NCBI GenBank assembly: GCA_036274895.1
Contig: DASUEU010000079.1
Span: forward strand, 1 to 15,903
Length of the DNA: 15,903 nucleotides
Direction: 5' to 3'
Origin: CALMKX01 sp036274895
GTDB lineage: Bacteria; Acidobacteriota; Thermoanaerobaculia; Multivoradales; SZUA-115
The stretch's first letter is position 1. The number at the start of each line of letters is the position of its first letter. Below, piece after piece: positions 7,295 to 14,138 of this stretch. Position numbers and translations under genes: made by a program. Below the pieces are notes generated by a model. The model was not told the DNA's origin. It searched no databases and saw only the letters and a program-made list of their open reading frames with translations.

Positions 7295-9283
7295 ATGGCC
7301 ATGCGCCCGTTTCCGACCGCCCTGGTCGCCAGTCTGATGACCCTCGCCCTCTCGACTGAGCCCGTCCTCGCCGCCGACGCCACGGTGCCGGTGCCGCCGA
7401 GCATCGAGACCCGCAACGTCCCGGCCTTGCCGATCGCGACTCGCGAGCGGCTGCTCGCTTACTCGAGCTTCCGCTCGGCAGGGCTGGCCGACTGGCACCC
7501 CACCGAGCGGCGCCTGCTGGTGCTCACCCGCTTCGGCGAGAGCACCCAGCTGCACGAGGTGAAGAGCCCCGGCGCCGCCCGCTACCAGTTGACCTTCTTT
7601 GACGAGCCGGTGGGTGGCGGGCTCTACCGGCCTGGTCAGCCCGAGCAGCTCGCCTTCCTGCGCGACGAGGGCGGCACCGAGCAGTTCCAGGTCTACCTCT
7701 TCGACCGCCGCGACGGCCGCATCCGGCGCGCCACCGACGGCACGAGCCGCCACGAGAGCCCCAGCTGGTCTCCGGACGGCGCCGTGCTCGCCTACACCGG
7801 CAACGCCCGCAACGTCCGCGACTCCGACCTCTATCTCTGGCGTCCCGACACCGGGGAGGAACGGCGCCTGGTCGAGCTGACCGGCAGCTGGAGCGTGCTC
7901 GACTGGAGCCCCGACGGCAAGCAGCTCCTTTTGCTCCACTTCGTCTCGGCGGTCGAGAGCCACGTCTGGCGGGTCGAGCTGGCCACCGGCAGCCTCACTG
8001 CCGTCTCCCCCCGCGAGGAGCCTGCCGCCTCCTACAGCCGGGCACGCTGGTCCCCGGACGGCGCCTCGATCTACCTCGCAACCGACCGCGGCAGCGAGCT
8101 CCAGCGCCTGGTGCGCCTGGACCTCGAGAACGGCCTGTGGACGGTCCTGACCAGCGACCTCGAGTGGGACGTGGAGAGCTTCGACCTCTCGAGCGACGGC
8201 TCCCTGATCGCTTTTTCTGCCAACGAGGACGGCATCAGCCGCCTGCGCCTGCTGGACACCGGCAGCGGTGAGCCGAGGCCGGCCGCCACCCTGCCGGCCG
8301 GGCGCCTGTCCGGCCTGCGCTTCCGCCCGGGCTCGAGCGAGGTCGGCTTCGCCCTCTCCTGGCCCCGCTCGCCCAACGACGTCTACAGCTTCGACCCGGC
8401 CCGCGGCCAGCTCGAGCGCTGGACCGAGAGCGAGACCGGCGGCCTCGATCCCCTGCGTTTCGCCGAGCCCCAGTTGGTGCGCTTCCCCACCTTCGATCGC
8501 CTGCCGGCCGCCGACCCCCGCCAGAACGGCCCGGTGCGCACCATCCCGGCCTTCGTCTACCGGCCGGACCCCAAGGTCCACCCGGGTCCCCGACCGGTTT
8601 TCGTCAGCATCCACGGCGGCCCGGAGTCCCAGGCCCGGCCCGGCTTCCAGGGCGGCGACAACTACCTGATCAACGAGCTGGGCGTGGCCCTCATCGTGCC
8701 CAACGTCCGGGGCTCCAACGGCTACGGGCGCAGCTACCTGAACCTCGACAACGGTCGCCTGCGCGAGGGCTCGGTCAAGGACATCGGCGCCCTGCTCGAT
8801 TGGATCGCCACCCAGCCCGACCTCGACGCCAAGCGCGTGGTGGTCGGCGGCGGCTCGTACGGCGGCTACATGGTCCTCGCTTGCCTGGTCTTCTACCCCG
8901 AGCGCCTGGCCGGCGGCTACGACTCGGTGGGGATCAGCAACTTCGTCACGTTCCTCACCAACACCCAGGACTATCGCCGGGACCTGCGCCGGGTCGAGTA
9001 CGGCGACGAGCGGGATCCGGAGATGCGCCGCTTCCTCGAGAGCATCTCGCCCCTCAACCAGGTGGAGCGCATCCGCGGCCCCCTACTGGTGGCCCAGGGC
9101 GCCAACGACCCCCGCGTCCCCCTCTCCGAGTCCACCCAGATGGTCGACGCGCTCGAGAAGCGCGGCGTCGAGACCTGGTACGTGGTGGGCAAGGACGAGG
9201 GCCACGGCTTCCGCAAGAAGCGCAACGCCGACTACCTGCAAGTGGCGTTCGTGGAGTTCTTGCGGAAGGTGATGAAGCTCTAG
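7295..9283 (+). CDS. Exported S9 family (prolyl oligopeptidase/acylaminoacyl-type) peptidase
   Basis: A 662-residue serine peptidase and the only plus-strand gene. The start ATG at 7295 is chosen because GGAGG lies 7 nt upstream and the N-terminus is then a signal peptide (MAMRPFPTALVASLMTLALS, cleavage near VLA-AD). A second ATG at 7301 is possible. The N-terminal half has WD40-like/PD40 blades: SPSWSPDGAVLAYT, LDWSPDGKQLLLL, ARWSPDGASIYLATD, FDLSSDGSLIAFS. The C-terminal alpha/beta hydrolase has HGGPESQ, GGGSYGGYM with Ser521, GANDPRVP with Asp605 and EGHGF with His637, a complete catalytic triad. The family removes or cleaves short peptides, often after proline or N-blocked residues. It probably feeds peptides in the periplasm to amino-acid catabolism such as the proline dehydrogenase nearby; that link is inference. 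Confidence 0.93.
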   Translation: MAMRPFPTALVASLMTLALSTEPVLAADATVPVPPSIETRNVPALPIATRERLLAYSSFRSAGLADWHPTERRLLVLTRFGESTQLHEVKSPGAARYQLTFFDEPVGGGLYRPGQPEQLAFLRDEGGTEQFQVYLFDRRDGRIRRATDGTSRHESPSWSPDGAVLAYTGNARNVRDSDLYLWRPDTGEERRLVELTGSWSVLDWSPDGKQLLLLHFVSAVESHVWRVELATGSLTAVSPREEPAASYSRARWSPDGASIYLATDRGSELQRLVRLDLENGLWTVLTSDLEWDVESFDLSSDGSLIAFSANEDGISRLRLLDTGSGEPRPAATLPAGRLSGLRFRPGSSEVGFALSWPRSPNDVYSFDPARGQLERWTESETGGLDPLRFAEPQLVRFPTFDRLPAADPRQNGPVRTIPAFVYRPDPKVHPGPRPVFVSIHGGPESQARPGFQGGDNYLINELGVALIVPNVRGSNGYGRSYLNLDNGRLREGSVKDIGALLDWIATQPDLDAKRVVVGGGSYGGYMVLACLVFYPERLAGGYDSVGISNFVTFLTNTQDYRRDLRRVEYGDERDPEMRRFLESISPLNQVERIRGPLLVAQGANDPRVPLSESTQMVDALEKRGVETWYVVGKDEGHGFRKKRNADYLQVAFVEFLRKVMKL

Positions 9284-10326
9284 CTCGCCACGCTGACCCG
9301 ATTGCGCCCGGCCCTTTTCGAGGCGTAGAGGGCCTGGTCGGCGGCCTCGTAGAGCTCGGTGTGGCGGCGCATGCCGCTCTTGCGCTCGGCAACCCCGATC
9401 GAGCAGGCCACCGGCACCGGCACGTCGCAGTAGCGGAAGTCGAGATCCTGGACGCCGCGGCAGATCGCCTCGGCCACGTCCAGAGCTTCGGCGGCGCTGG
9501 TCTCCGGGCAGAGGATCACGAACTCGTCGCCACCGACCCGGGCGATCACCTGGTCCGGCTCGAGGCAGCTCTGGATCACCGTGGCCACCCGCTTCAAGAC
9601 GAAGTCGCCGCAGAGGTGGCCGTTCAAGTCGTTGATCTTCTTGAAGTCGTCGATGTCGACGGCGATCAGGGCGAGGGTGTGGTCACGCCGCACCGAGCGC
9701 GCCCATTCCCGCTCGGCCTCTTCCTCGAACTTGCGCCGGTTGAAGACGTCGGTCAGACCATCGCGGTGCACCAAGTCGGAGATCGCCTGGTAGTAAGCGT
9801 GCTCGACGTCCTGCTCGAGCAGGAACTTGAAGTGCACCGAGGCGACCTGGAAGCGATCCCCGCTGCGCAGCTCGACGCCACCGCGCACCGGCTGGCCGTT
9901 CAAGTAGGTGCCGTTGGTCGAGCCGAGGTCGGAAAGCCGCACCGAGCCGCCGCGGAACTCCAGCTCGGCATGGCGGCGCGAGATGGAGAGGATCTCGGGG
10001 ATGCTGACTTCGGCGTCGGGATCGCGGCCGATCACCAGCTTCGAGCCCCGCCCCAGCCGGAAACGAGCGCCCAGGCGCCGGCCATCCGGATGGGCGATCA
10101 AGATGACGTTGGCCTCGACCGGCTCGGCAGCGGCTCCGTCGAGCTGGCCTTCGGTCAGGTCGGTGAGGGTGGCTGGGTCGTCCCGGAGGGCTTCGAGCTC
10201 GAGACTCTCGGTGCGCGACTCGGGGTCTCGCCGGCCCACCAGGCCGGAGATGCGCGATGAGCTCCTGCTGCCCACGAAGAGTGCCCGTTGCTCCTTCGGC
10301 GATCGAACGAGCCAGCAAGCTATCAC
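9280..10326 (-). CDS. FHA-GGDEF protein, probable diguanylate cyclase
   Basis: Up to 348 residues. An FHA domain spans about 98-150 (VIGRDPDAEVSIP, SISRRHAEL, DLGSTNGTYLNG), which in this family binds phosphothreonine. A GGDEF domain spans about 189-345, with DGLTDVFNRR, DIDDFKKIND and intact GGDEF at 265-269, so synthesis of c-di-GMP from GTP is expected. The product-inhibition motif RxxD is not present (EPDQ at that place). No membrane segment is seen, so it is cytoplasmic. The start is uncertain: the first GTG at 10326 has no ribosome binding site and sits within a promoter-like sequence. A GTG at 10275 giving 331 residues is an alternative, though its AAGGAG is 15 nt away. No ATG occurs before the FHA domain. 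Confidence 0.92.
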   Translation of the reverse strand: MIACWLVRSPKEQRALFVGSRSSSRISGLVGRRDPESRTESLELEALRDDPATLTDLTEGQLDGAAAEPVEANVILIAHPDGRRLGARFRLGRGSKLVIGRDPDAEVSIPEILSISRRHAELEFRGGSVRLSDLGSTNGTYLNGQPVRGGVELRSGDRFQVASVHFKFLLEQDVEHAYYQAISDLVHRDGLTDVFNRRKFEEEAEREWARSVRRDHTLALIAVDIDDFKKINDLNGHLCGDFVLKRVATVIQSCLEPDQVIARVGGDEFVILCPETSAAEALDVAEAICRGVQDLDFRYCDVPVPVACSIGVAERKSGMRRHTELYEAADQALYASKRAGRNRVSVAS

Positions 10327-10345
10327 CCGGGGGCGGCAGGGTCAA
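10317..10345 (-). promoter_or_regulatory. Possible promoter for the FHA-GGDEF gene
   Basis: TTGACC at 10345-10340 followed after 17 nt by TAGCTT at 10322-10317 on the minus strand. The -35 matches five of six consensus positions; the -10 is weak. If real, the transcript would start downstream of the GTG at 10326 and favour the GTG at 10275 as start codon. Confidence 0.3.
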
Positions 10346-10372
10346 ACGAAGGATCGGAGCGGTCGTCGAGGA

Positions 10373-10405
10373 GCGGGCGCCCCGAGGGGCAGTCAGGGCG
10401 CCCGC
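10373..10405 (-). terminator. GC-rich hairpin after the first secreted-protein gene
   Basis: A perfect 10-bp inverted repeat, arms 10373-10382 and 10396-10405 with a 13-nt loop, begins 10 nt after the stop codon at 10416. There is no T-tract on the minus strand, so it is not a canonical intrinsic terminator; it could be an mRNA 3'-end stabiliser or an inefficient terminator. The 27 nt at 10376-10402 match 11467-11493 (after the second gene) with a single mismatch. Confidence 0.55.
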
Positions 10406-10415
10406 CGACGGGGGG

Positions 10416-11273
10416 TCACTCCACCGGGACGGGCTCGATCGGATCGGCGCAGGCGATCGCCAGCGCCACCGCGGCCGTGGCCTCGGCCCGGGTGGACAGC
10501 TGCTGCTGAACTTGGGTCTGGGCGTACTTGCGGCACTTCTTCGGTGGGTTGGTCGGATGGGGGCCGTTCTCCGGGATCGGGGTGGAGACGGTACCGCACC
10601 AGCCCGGATAGAAGCCATTGGTGCCCGGGAAGCTGGTGTCCGGCACACCATCGCAGTTGGTGTCGATGGAGACGGGACTGGTGACCGTCACGCCGCCGGC
10701 GCCCGGTACGTTGTTCCAGCAGGCACCGGCCGAGCTCAGGCTCACGGTATCGACGGCCGTCAGCACGTCGCCGGCAGTGTTGGTCCAGGTGACCAGACCG
10801 ATCACGGTCATCGCCGACGAGAAGGTGCCACCGGTCGCCGAGGACTGGGTGATGGTGATCGAGCCGTTCGGCTGACTGCTCGCCGGATCCAGGCACACGT
10901 CCACCTGCCAACTGTTGCCGCAGGGGTCGGTCCAGGCGTTGCTGTGCAGAGACAGCGCGCCGATGCGGATGATGCCCGTGCCGGTGCCGCCGACGAGGGT
11001 GATCGGATTGGGCCGATGGATCACGGTGTCAGCGTTGCCGATGGCCTTGCTGGCGGCCAGCGGCTTGCCGTTGACCGGGACCTGGCCGCCAAAGGTCTCC
11101 CCGCAGCCGAAGAAGTTGGTCGGCAAGGGGTTGTCCGAGAAGTCCACGTAGGTTCCGGCCTGGCTGTGCAGCAGGTCGATGCCGGCAGGGATGGTGGTTT
11201 GGGCCAGGGCCGGAACGGCCACCAGCGCCAGGGCGACGAGAAATCCAATGCAGAGAACGTTTCTCGAGGTCAT
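10416..11273 (-). CDS. Secreted protein of unknown function, paralog 1
   Basis: A 285-residue protein. The ATG at 11273-11271 gives a clear signal peptide (MTSRNVLCIGFLVALALVAV, cleavage likely after ALA before QTT) and has GGAGAA 8 nt upstream. The mature protein shares its architecture with the neighbour at 11513-12310: GIDL..(S/T)QAGTY..F.DNPLP..FF, KAIG..DT, W(T/V)DPCG, then D(T/S)NCDG, which resembles a Ca-binding DxNxDG loop, and GPHP..PPK.C. The composition is rich in Thr, Ser, Gly and Asn with no catalytic motif. This copy has a C-terminal extension with a hydrophobic ATAAVALAIACADP segment absent from the other. I recall similar uncharacterised secreted proteins from Acidobacteriota and Planctomycetota, but cannot name a function; surface or extracellular structural roles are guesses. 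Confidence 0.82.
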   Translation of the reverse strand: MTSRNVLCIGFLVALALVAVPALAQTTIPAGIDLLHSQAGTYVDFSDNPLPTNFFGCGETFGGQVPVNGKPLAASKAIGNADTVIHRPNPITLVGGTGTGIIRIGALSLHSNAWTDPCGNSWQVDVCLDPASSQPNGSITITQSSATGGTFSSAMTVIGLVTWTNTAGDVLTAVDTVSLSSAGACWNNVPGAGGVTVTSPVSIDTNCDGVPDTSFPGTNGFYPGWCGTVSTPIPENGPHPTNPPKKCRKYAQTQVQQQLSTRAEATAAVALAIACADPIEPVPVE

Positions 11274-11336
11274 AATGAGCCTTCTCCATATGATTTGAAG
11301 TTCTGGATCAGCCTGTCTCTCCTGCCCCGAGAGGGC
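11274..11336 (-). promoter_or_regulatory. Conserved 63-nt leader with 5' hairpin, paralog 1
   Basis: Immediately upstream of the ATG. It contains a small hairpin (GCCC at 11336-11333, TCTCG loop, GGGC at 11327-11324), then ACTTCAAA, then ATATGGAGAA with the ribosome binding site at 11287-11282. About 44 of 63 positions match the leader at 12311-12373, and the hairpin lies at exactly the same distance from the start codon. Homology stops at the hairpin on its upstream side, as expected if the transcript begins near there. Confidence 0.6.
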
Positions 11337-11466
11337 GGCGGGCTGGTCCGCGGAAGGGACCATCGACGATCTCGGTCCCTGCTGGAGGAAAGCGAGAACG
11401 ACCGCGGGGGGAGATAAGGGCTGGCGGGGAGACCGCAGAGGGTAGTGGAGAGACTGGCGACCGGAG
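11337..11466. other. Spacer between the two secreted-protein units
   Basis: This stretch follows the hairpin after the upstream gene and precedes the paralog 1 leader. It should contain the paralog 1 promoter if that gene has its own. I find no convincing -35/-10 pair and no supported reading frame here. Confidence 0.4.
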
Positions 11467-11493
11467 GGCGCCCCGAGGGGCAGTCGGGGCGCC
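11467..11493 (-). terminator. GC-rich hairpin after the second secreted-protein gene
   Basis: Perfect 8-bp arms (11467-11474 and 11486-11493) around an 11-nt loop, 19 nt after the stop codon at 11513. There is no T-tract. It is the repeat partner of the hairpin at 10376-10402, differing at one base (G11486 versus A10395). The loop itself contains an alternative GCCCC/GGGGC fold. Confidence 0.55.
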
Positions 11494-11512
11494 GGCGGGG
11501 GGGCGAGAGCGG

Positions 11513-12310
11513 CTAGTCGACGGCGGCAGGATCGGCCACCACGGCGCACTTGATGACCCTGCCCACAGCGTTGGTCGGCACGGTGTCCTGGCAGGGCTTT
11601 GGCGGCTTCACCGGATGCGGTCCCGTGTGCGTGACCGAGCCGGGGAAGAAGTTGGACGTACCCGGAAGGACCTTGTCCAAGGTCCCGTCACAGTTGGAGT
11701 CGACCATGACGGGGCCACTGACCACCACGGCTCCGGGAGGTGGGGTGTACTGCCAGAGCCCGCTGCCGGAGAGGTTGATGGTATCCGTGGCCGTGAGGTT
11801 GGTGCCGCCGTTCGAGAAGATCACGTCGCCCTTGGCCGTGAGGTTGGTCGAGAAGGAGCCGCCGCTAGCGCTCGACAGTGTGGCGGTCAGGCTGCCGACT
11901 ACCTGAGGCGTCGAGAGGCGTACCTTGACGCCCCACGCGCCGCCGCAGGGATCCACCCAGCTGGTGTTCTTCAGGCACAGGGCCGCCATCACCAGGCCCG
12001 TGGTGCCGGTACCTGTGGTTCCGAAATTGATGGTCCCCGTGCGCTGGACGATGGTGTCGGACGTGCCGATGGCCTTGTCAGCAGCGATGGGATCACCCAC
12101 GAGGGGTACCTGGCCGGCGAAGGGCAGGGCGCAGCCGGGGAAGAAGCCGGCCGGCAGCGGATTGTCCGCGAAGTTGGCGTAGGTGCCCGCCTGGGTCTCC
12201 CAGAGGTCGATACCAGGGTTCACCGGAACCTGGGCCTGAGCCACGCCGGCACAGCAGAGCAAGGCGATGACAGCGACGAACATAACTCGCGTAGAGTTTC
12301 TAGAGGTCAT
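11513..12310 (-). CDS. Secreted protein of unknown function, paralog 2
   Basis: A 265-residue protein starting at the ATG 12310-12308, with GGAGAA 8 nt upstream. The signal peptide (MTSRNSTRVMFVAVIALLCC) is probably cleaved after AQA before QVPV. It is a tandem paralog of the gene at 10416-11273: both start MTSRN, then share GIDLW..QAGTY..FADNPLP.GFF, AADKAIGTSDTIV, WVDPCGG, a DSNCDGTLD loop like calcium-binding dockerin or thrombospondin type 3 loops, and GPHPVKPPKPC. It lacks the C-terminal extension of its sibling and ends in VVADPAAVD. Two cysteines in the signal peptide are not followed by a convincing lipobox, so lipoprotein status is unsupported. Function is unknown; export is well supported. 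Confidence 0.82.
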   Translation of the reverse strand: MTSRNSTRVMFVAVIALLCCAGVAQAQVPVNPGIDLWETQAGTYANFADNPLPAGFFPGCALPFAGQVPLVGDPIAADKAIGTSDTIVQRTGTINFGTTGTGTTGLVMAALCLKNTSWVDPCGGAWGVKVRLSTPQVVGSLTATLSSASGGSFSTNLTAKGDVIFSNGGTNLTATDTINLSGSGLWQYTPPPGAVVVSGPVMVDSNCDGTLDKVLPGTSNFFPGSVTHTGPHPVKPPKPCQDTVPTNAVGRVIKCAVVADPAAVD

Positions 12311-12373
12311 AAAAAGCATTCTCCATATAGTTTGAAGTACTGACTTTCGATCCCGAACCTGCCCCGAACGGGC
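12311..12373 (-). promoter_or_regulatory. Conserved 63-nt leader with 5' hairpin, paralog 2
   Basis: The hairpin GCCC (12373-12370), loop GTTCG, GGGC (12364-12361) is followed by ACTTCAAA and ATATGGAGAA with the ribosome binding site at 12324-12319. The stem bases are identical to those of the paralog 1 leader, while two of the five loop bases differ. Conservation is concentrated in the stem and in the 33 nt nearest the start codon. Confidence 0.6.
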
Positions 12374-12379
12374 CTTCTC

Positions 12380-12385
12380 TCTATA
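12380..12385 (-). promoter_or_regulatory. Possible -10 element for paralog 2
   Basis: TATAGA on the minus strand, 7 nt upstream of the leader hairpin, in an otherwise GC-rich sequence. No acceptable -35 sits at 16-18 nt, so this rests on the -10 alone and on its position just before the conserved leader. Confidence 0.3.
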
Positions 12386-12448
12386 GATGCGCCACAAGAT
12401 CACGATGGAGACAAGTGGCGTCGAGGCGATCCGGCTGCCTCTCCGGCT

Positions 12449-13177
12449 TCAGACGTAGAGAGAGAGGAACCGGTCCAGCAGCCCGTCGGCCTCCGGGCTC
12501 GGTCGCAACTTGGCGACGAAGGCGGCGTAGGCGTCGTCGTCGCCGAGATAGCGGTCCTGGTAGACCTTGGCCCGCCGCCGCATCTCCTGCTCCCCCATCT
12601 CGCTGTGGAACTGGCTGCCGTAGACCGGGCGGTCGGCCAGGCGCACCAGCTGGAGGCGGCAGCGCTCGGACGAGGCCAGGGCCACCAGACCGGGGGGAGG
12701 CTGGTCGATCCGGTCGTTGTGCCCGAGTTGCACGGCAAAGCGCCGAGGCAGGCCGGCGAGCAACGGGTCCCGTTCCCCTTCGGCGGTGAGCTCGAGGTCG
12801 AAAGTCCCCACCTCGCTCCCGGCCGGGTCGGTGATCACCGTGCCGCCCAGGGCCCGGCCGATGAACTGGTGTCCCCAGCAGGAGCCGAAGAACGGCCGCC
12901 CCTCCTCCAACCAGCGCAGGAAGACCTCGATCAAGGCTGGCGTGAAGTCGTCGTCGTGAGTCACCGAGTGAGCTCCCGCACCGCCGATCATCAGCACGTC
13001 GGCGTCCTCGACGTGGCGCCAGGTGAGGACCGGATCCTCGACCACGTTGTGCCAGCGCATCTGGTGGGCCTCGAGCCGGCAGTGGCGCAGGAAGCAAGCC
13101 CGCTCCTGCCCGGCCACCTCGTCGTGGTCACGGACCTGGATGAGGAAGAGACGCACCTGCGAGCGAGGCTTGCCCAT
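12449..13177 (-). CDS. Stand-alone class I glutamine amidotransferase-like protein
   Basis: A 242-residue protein with the class I (triad) amidotransferase fold. The nucleophile lies in FFGSCWGHQ (Cys100) and the His/Glu pair in YGSQFHSEMG (His191, Glu193), so the triad is complete. LMIGGAGAHSV is the usual oxyanion-side glycine strand. In this family glutamine is hydrolysed to supply ammonia, or the same fold hydrolyses gamma-glutamyl bonds. It is related to the GMP-synthase amidotransferase domain (COG0518 type), but no synthetase domain or partner lies nearby. It is last in a minus-strand set, 44 bp after proline dehydrogenase. A gamma-glutamyl hydrolase acting on a catabolic intermediate would fit the context; that is inference. 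Confidence 0.85.
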   Translation of the reverse strand: MGKPRSQVRLFLIQVRDHDEVAGQERACFLRHCRLEAHQMRWHNVVEDPVLTWRHVEDADVLMIGGAGAHSVTHDDDFTPALIEVFLRWLEEGRPFFGSCWGHQFIGRALGGTVITDPAGSEVGTFDLELTAEGERDPLLAGLPRRFAVQLGHNDRIDQPPPGLVALASSERCRLQLVRLADRPVYGSQFHSEMGEQEMRRRAKVYQDRYLGDDDAYAAFVAKLRPSPEADGLLDRFLSLYV

Positions 13178-13221
13178 CGCTCAGCGTTCCTCGCTCGCCC
13201 GGGGCTGCCTGCCGGGCCTGG

Positions 13222-14130
13222 TCACGGCAAGCTCCGGCGCCTCAAGAACGCGCGCATCACGTGCATGGCCACCTCGGGGTTCTCGCGCAGGCGGCGCATC
13301 GAGTAGGGGTACCAGTCGCGGCCGTAGGGCACGTAGACCCGCAACCGGTGGCCGGCCTCGAGCAGGATCGAGCGCAGCTCCTCCTCCACGCCGAGCAGCA
13401 TCTGGAACTCGTAGCGCTCCCGCGGCACCCGCAGGCGCTCGGCCAGGGCCACCGCCCCGGCGACCAAATACTCGTCGTGGGTGGCGATGCCGACGTAGAC
13501 GCCCTGGCGCAACAGCTTCTCGAGGGCGGCCAGGAAGGCCAGACGCACGGTGTCGTAGCCCTTCCAGGCAATGCGCCGGGGCTCGATGTAGATGCCCTTG
13601 CACAGCCGAACATTGGCGCCCTCGGCGGGCAGAGCCTCGATGTCGGCCAGGGTACGCCGCATGTAGGCCTGGAGCACCACGCCGACGTGGCCGTGGCGGC
13701 GGTGGAGCTCGTGGTAGATGCGCAAGGTGGCGTCGGTGGTGCTGGCGTCCTCCATGTCGATGCGCACGAAGCTGCCGAGCCGTGCGGCGGTGGCGACCAG
13801 CTTCTCGATCGAGTCGCGGCAGTAGCCTTCGTCGATCGACAGGCCGAGCAGGGTCGGCTTGACCGAGACGTTGGAGTCGAGCCCCTGGGCCGCGATGTCG
13901 CCGAGCACCTCCTGGTACTCGGTGACCGCCTTCTCGGCCAGCGCCCGGTCCTTGACCTCTTCGCCGAGCAGGTCGAGGGTGGCCATGGCCCCCTGCCGGT
14001 TGAGGGAACGGATCGTCGCGAGAGCCTCCTCCCGGGTGGCCCCCGCGACGTACCGCGCCGCCACCTTGCCGACGATCGGCTTGGGGACCAGCGGCAGGGT
14101 GGTGACGACCAGCCGGCTGAACAGGCTCAT
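13222..14130 (-). CDS. Proline dehydrogenase, monofunctional
   Basis: A 302-residue protein, the length of single-domain bacterial PRODH such as those of Thermus and Deinococcus. It oxidises L-proline to pyrroline-5-carboxylate with FAD and passes electrons to quinone, usually at the inner membrane. Family motifs run in order: NVSVKPTLLGL (from 87), VRIDMED (122-128), LQAYMRRT (153-160), VRLCKGIY (174-181), ATHDE (216-220) and the substrate-binding helix YGRDWYPYSMRRLRENP (269-285). The ATG at 14130 was chosen because MSLFSRLVV fits the family N-terminus; a 28-residue longer frame overlaps the upstream gene. No strong ribosome binding site is visible. It lies 8 bp after the diiron oxygenase gene, so they are probably co-translated. 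No pyrroline-5-carboxylate dehydrogenase is in the window. Confidence 0.93.
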   Translation of the reverse strand: MSLFSRLVVTTLPLVPKPIVGKVAARYVAGATREEALATIRSLNRQGAMATLDLLGEEVKDRALAEKAVTEYQEVLGDIAAQGLDSNVSVKPTLLGLSIDEGYCRDSIEKLVATAARLGSFVRIDMEDASTTDATLRIYHELHRRHGHVGVVLQAYMRRTLADIEALPAEGANVRLCKGIYIEPRRIAWKGYDTVRLAFLAALEKLLRQGVYVGIATHDEYLVAGAVALAERLRVPRERYEFQMLLGVEEELRSILLEAGHRLRVYVPYGRDWYPYSMRRLRENPEVAMHVMRAFLRRRSLP

Positions 14131-14138
14131 GTCGGCCG

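Noticed and set aside
7268..8614. 448-codon minus-strand frame opposite the S9 peptidase
   Set aside because: Shadow of a gene with an intact catalytic triad; no motif of its own and no ribosome binding site that I can support.
5366..9283. Very long plus-strand open frame (1305 codons) ending in the S9 peptidase
   Set aside because: Its first 643 codons are antisense to recN and tsaC and have Gly/Ala/Gln/Arg-rich shadow composition. The real start at 7295 has a ribosome binding site and a signal peptide.
10257..11417. Plus-strand open frames opposite the secreted-protein genes (also 11615-12343)
   Set aside because: Antisense to two genes with signal peptides, ribosome binding sites and mutual homology; the plus frames show no conservation pattern between the copies.
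12423..12441. Small inverted repeat (5-bp arms) just after the amidotransferase stop
   Set aside because: The stem is too short and no T-tract follows; not a supportable terminator.
13195..13218. GC-rich inverted repeat (CCCGG/CCGGG type) between proline dehydrogenase and the amidotransferase gene
   Set aside because: A 6-bp stem in very GC-rich DNA with no T-tract could arise by chance; not enough to claim attenuation.
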